Assembly (NCBI GenBank): GCA_029569255.1
Contig: JAKQUO010000008.1
Coordinates: 62,001-126,000, forward strand
Direction: 5' to 3'
Length of the DNA stretch: 64,000 bases
From: Acidobacteriota bacterium
GTDB lineage: Bacteria > Acidobacteriota > Aminicenantia > Aminicenantales > Saccharicenantaceae
Numbering within the stretch: the first letter of the stretch is position 1; each line of letters begins with the position of its first letter. Shown piece after piece: positions 61,651-64,000 of the stretch. The notes below the pieces were generated by a model. The model did not search any database, was not told the DNA's origin, and saw only the letters and a program-made list of their open reading frames with translations. A program made the position numbers and the translations under genes.

Positions 61651-62420
61651 GGCGGAGCCGCTTCCCCGTCGTCGTCACCGCCCTGGTCATGGCTTTCTTC
61701 TACCTGCCCATCTTCATCCTCGTCGCCAACTCGTTCAACCCGGCCCGCTTCTCCAGCCGCTGGCAGGGCTTCTCGCTCGTCTGGTACCGGCGGCTCTTCG
61801 AGTCGCCCGAGATCTGGGCGGCCCTGAAGAACACCCTCCTTATCGCCGTCTCGGTCACGGCCGTCTCGGTCGTCCTGGGCACGGCGGCGGCCTACGCCCT
61901 CCACCGCTACGGCCAGAGCCGGCTCCAGCGCGTCCACTACACGCTGATCTACCAGCCGCTCGTCGTGCCCGAGATCCTCATGGGCATCAGTTTGCTCATG
62001 GCCTTCGTCGCGGCCGGCGTCCCCCTCGGCCTGTTCACGGTCTTCCTGGCCCACGTGACCTTCTGCGTCAGCTTCGTGGCCATGACCGTCCTCGGCCGGC
62101 TCCAGGACTTCGACTTCTCGATCGTCGAGGCGGCCCGCGACCTCGGGGCCAGCCCGTGGCAGAGCGCCCGCAAGGTCCTCATCCCGGCGCTCATGCCGGG
62201 CATCGTCGCCGGCGCGCTGCTGGCGTTCACCCTGTCGATCGACGACTTCGTCATCACCTTCTTCGTGGCCGGGCCTGGCTCGACGACCCTGCCGCTGCGG
62301 ATCTACAGCATGATCAAATACGGCGCCCCGCCGATGATCAACGCCCTGTCGACCCTGCTCCTGGCCGTGACCTTCACGGCCGTGGTCGCCAGCCAGCGCC
62401 TGGCCCGCGCAAAACGGTGA
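61647..62420 (+). CDS. potC: Polyamine ABC transporter permease PotC
   Basis: A 257-residue permease, six helices, with EAA loop EAARDLGASPWQSARKVLIPAL near residue 165 and the family stretch LSIDDFVITFFVAGPGSTTLPLRIYSM. The GTG at 61647 overlaps the PotB stop; the ORF track's longer frame is a potB shadow. RRSRFPVVVTALVMAFFYLPIFILVANSFN is the standard first helix. Together with PotB it forms the membrane channel. Confidence 0.9.
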   Translation: MRRSRFPVVVTALVMAFFYLPIFILVANSFNPARFSSRWQGFSLVWYRRLFESPEIWAALKNTLLIAVSVTAVSVVLGTAAAYALHRYGQSRLQRVHYTLIYQPLVVPEILMGISLLMAFVAAGVPLGLFTVFLAHVTFCVSFVAMTVLGRLQDFDFSIVEAARDLGASPWQSARKVLIPALMPGIVAGALLAFTLSIDDFVITFFVAGPGSTTLPLRIYSMIKYGAPPMINALSTLLLAVTFTAVVASQRLARAKR

Positions 62421-62469
62421 CGCGCAACGGATTCTCTTCCTTTTTGTGAGGGCGAGACTGCCTCAAGAA

Positions 62470-62595
62470 GGGGACATGTACCTTCGGTACGTGTCCCCGG
62501 TCGTGTCCGGCACGCGTCCCCGTTCGAACATACGGGACACGTACCGGGGCGGTACATGTCCCGACTCTCGCCTTCAGCTCTTGGAAACGATCCCG
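62470..62595. repeat. REP-like repeat, family B copy 3
   Basis: GGGGACATGTACCTTCGGTACGTGTCCCC is a perfect hairpin (12-bp arms, TTCGG loop), followed by a second hairpin ACGGGACACGTACCGGGGCGGTACATGTCCCGA shared with 16828-16860. Similarity continues to about 62595. It lies between potC and potD. The gap 62421-62659 holds no gene. Confidence 0.9.
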
Positions 62596-62659
62596 AGGCT
62601 ATTCCCCCCCTTGAAAAGGCGGACCAACTGGACTATAACGGGGACTTCGGAGCCGACGC

Positions 62660-63772
62660 ATGAACGGAACGCCCCAAGCCCACGCCCAGCCCCGCGCTCG
62701 GGCCTGCGCGAGCGCGCGGGCCTTCGCCGTTTCCGCCGCTTCGTCTTTCGCGATCGCCGGCCTCGTCGCCGCCGCCGTCCTCGCGGCCGCCGCCTGCGGC
62801 AAATCCAAGCCGGTCCTCAGCCTCTACACCTGGTCCGACTACATCAAGCCCGAGCTCATCCGCCGGTTCGAGCGCGAGCGCGGCTGCCGGGTCGTCCTGG
62901 ACACCTTCGAGTCGAACGAGGCCATGTACGCCAAGCTCAGGGCGGGGGCGTCCGGCTACGACCTCCTGACGCCGTCGAGCTACATGGTCAGCCTCATGCG
63001 CGCCCAGGGGATGCTCCGGCGCCTCGACCACGCCCTCATCCCCAACCTCGCCCACGTCGACCCCGACTACCTGGCCCTGGCCTCCGACCCGGCCATGGAC
63101 CACTCCGTCCCGTACATGATCTCAAACAGCGGCATCGCCTACCTCGAGGGCCGGGTCCGGGACATCGTCCCCTCCTGGCGCATGTTCGGCCGCCAGGACC
63201 TCCGCGGCCGGATGACCATGTTCAACGACATGCGCGAGACGGTCGGCGCCGCGCTCAAGGCGCTCGGCCACAGCATCAACACGACCGACCCGGCGGAGCT
63301 CGCCGCGGCCGAGTCGCTTCTCCTCGAATGGAAGAAGAACATCGCCAAATTCGAGAACGAGCAGTACAAGATCGGGCTGGCCTCGGGCGAGTTCCTCCTC
63401 GTCCACGCCTGGAACGGCGACGTCTTCCAGGTCCGCAAGGAGAACCCCGACGTCCGCTTCCTCGTCCCCGAGGAAGGGGCGATCGTCTCCTGCGACGACC
63501 TCGTCATCCCGGCCGACGCCCGCGAGCCCGGCCTGGCCCACGCCTTCATCGACTTCCTCCACGACCCGGCCGTGGCCGCCGAGAACACCGCGGCCGTCTC
63601 CTTTCTCTGCCCCAACAAGGATTCTTACCCGCTCCTGCCCGCGGAGATCCGCGACGATCCGGGCATCTTCATGGCCCCTGAGATCCGGGCCAGGAGCGAG
63701 TTCATCGCCGACATCGGGGCCGCCAACGCCCTCTACGTCCAGGTCTGGGACCGCCTCAAGTCCGCCCGCTGA
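62660..63772 (+). CDS. potD: Polyamine-binding periplasmic lipoprotein PotD
   Basis: A 370-residue binding protein of the PotD/PotF type. The signal ends AVLAAAACGKSK (lipobox near Cys46). The mature chain begins VLSLYTWSDYIKPELIRRFE, a PotD signature (LYxWxxYI), then FESNEAMYAKLRAG and YDLLTPSSYMVSLM. SVPYMISNSGIAY near residue 155 is the usual first-lobe strand. It would deliver polyamines to PotABC. Its N-terminal signal is longer than usual. It is the last gene before the window's end on the plus strand. Confidence 0.9.
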   Translation: MNGTPQAHAQPRARACASARAFAVSAASSFAIAGLVAAAVLAAAACGKSKPVLSLYTWSDYIKPELIRRFERERGCRVVLDTFESNEAMYAKLRAGASGYDLLTPSSYMVSLMRAQGMLRRLDHALIPNLAHVDPDYLALASDPAMDHSVPYMISNSGIAYLEGRVRDIVPSWRMFGRQDLRGRMTMFNDMRETVGAALKALGHSINTTDPAELAAAESLLLEWKKNIAKFENEQYKIGLASGEFLLVHAWNGDVFQVRKENPDVRFLVPEEGAIVSCDDLVIPADAREPGLAHAFIDFLHDPAVAAENTAAVSFLCPNKDSYPLLPAEIRDDPGIFMAPEIRARSEFIADIGAANALYVQVWDRLKSAR

Positions 63773-63790
63773 AGAGGCCGCCGAGCGGCG

Positions 63791-64000
63791 CTAGAAATTG
63801 AAAGTGTAGTTGAACTTCGCATAGAGGGCCCGGCCGCTCAGGGAGGGCGGCACGGGCGTCCGCGACAGGCGGTCGGTATTTCGGCCCTCGTTGCAGACGA
63901 GATAGACGTCCGTGCCCTCGCGCGGGTTGTAGCGGAGCCTCACGTTGGCCGCCACGGTGTCGTCGGCGCCGTTGTACTGGACGAGGGCGCTCGCGGAGAA
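63791..64000 (-). CDS. Outer-membrane beta-barrel protein, C-terminal end (DUF5916-like), cut by window edge
   Basis: Only the last 69 codons are inside the window, reading on the minus strand from 64000. The strands SALVQYNGADDTVAANVRLRYNPREGTDVYLVCNEG and the end LYAKFNYTFNF with a terminal Phe are typical of barrel outer-membrane proteins, especially the DUF5916 group. The rest of the gene lies beyond 64000. It was missed by the ORF track because it has no start in the window. It converges with potD across 18 nt. Confidence 0.72.
   Translation of the reverse strand, partial: FSASALVQYNGADDTVAANVRLRYNPREGTDVYLVCNEGRNTDRLSRTPVPPSLSGRALYAKFNYTFNF

Overview
The window is a GC-rich bacterial chromosome segment that looks near-contiguous and densely coded, with many genes joined by 1-11 nt overlaps. 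It holds about 50 real genes, one tRNA and no rRNA, CRISPR array, phage or intact transposase. Several traits suggest a didermic, largely anaerobic and peptide- or glycan-using bacterium of the Candidatus Aminicenantota / Acidobacteriota type: an outer-membrane phospholipase, a TonB-type receptor with a carboxypeptidase-regulatory N-terminus, a pyruvate:ferredoxin oxidoreductase of the four-subunit type, a proton pyrophosphatase, a TRAP transporter with a TatT lipoprotein, S9 and M14 exported peptidases, and a six-bladed propeller protein. The phylum is an inference from gene content; no marker gene settles it.

Layout. 1-3.7 kb (minus strand): end of a surface polysaccharide cluster (three glycosyltransferases and a Wzx-like flippase). 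4.0-6.2 kb: ThiC overlapping an endonuclease-IV-like TIM barrel. 6.2-9.2 kb: porGDAB. 9.3-13.8 kb: a TlpA-like lipoprotein, a coiled-coil membrane protein, QueH and HypF. 13.8-16.7 kb (minus): a zinc-ribbon membrane protein, an M50 protease, a ferredoxin and a TPR membrane protein. 16.9-21.3 kb (minus): a GH130 phosphorylase with an SSS symporter, then an unknown protein with a possible degenerate nuclease fold. 21.5-26.5 kb: PAS/GAF/HD-GYP sensor, serine beta-lactamase-like hydrolase, PilZ protein, patatin. 26.5-28.7 kb (minus): OMPLA, tRNA-Arg(CCT), MutM. 28.8-32.9 kb: two small membrane proteins, FtsEX, RodZ-like protein, RecO. 32.9-38.7 kb: a TonB-type receptor and a K+-independent type membrane pyrophosphatase. 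38.7-47.1 kb (minus): a large unrecognised exported protein, M14 and S9 peptidases. 47.3-53.8 kb: DUF6067-type glycosidase, a penicillin-acylase remnant, a frameshifted propeller gene, a sialidase and a PAS protein. 53.8-59.3 kb (minus): a TRAP system with fused DctQM, DctP and TatT, and an APC permease. 59.5-63.8 kb: a polyamine-type ABC importer (PotABCD). 63.8-64 kb: the end of an outer-membrane barrel protein.

The most unusual layer is not a gene. At least a dozen long inverted repeats of three or four families are scattered between genes. Family A has GGGGTCAAACC ... GGTTTGACCCC ends, family B GGGGACATGTACC/GGTACGTGTCCC, and family C GATGGGGGACATGATACC. They resemble REP elements of the kind mobilised by REP-associated tyrosine transposases, but no such transposase is in the window. 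Several copies appear to have been built into genes: one supplies the stop codon of a PAS protein, one the start codon and first residues of PotB, one the upstream end of a sialidase signal peptide, and one a -35 box for potA. A second recurring trait is -10 boxes placed 6-10 nt before start codons, which predicts leaderless or near-leaderless mRNAs.
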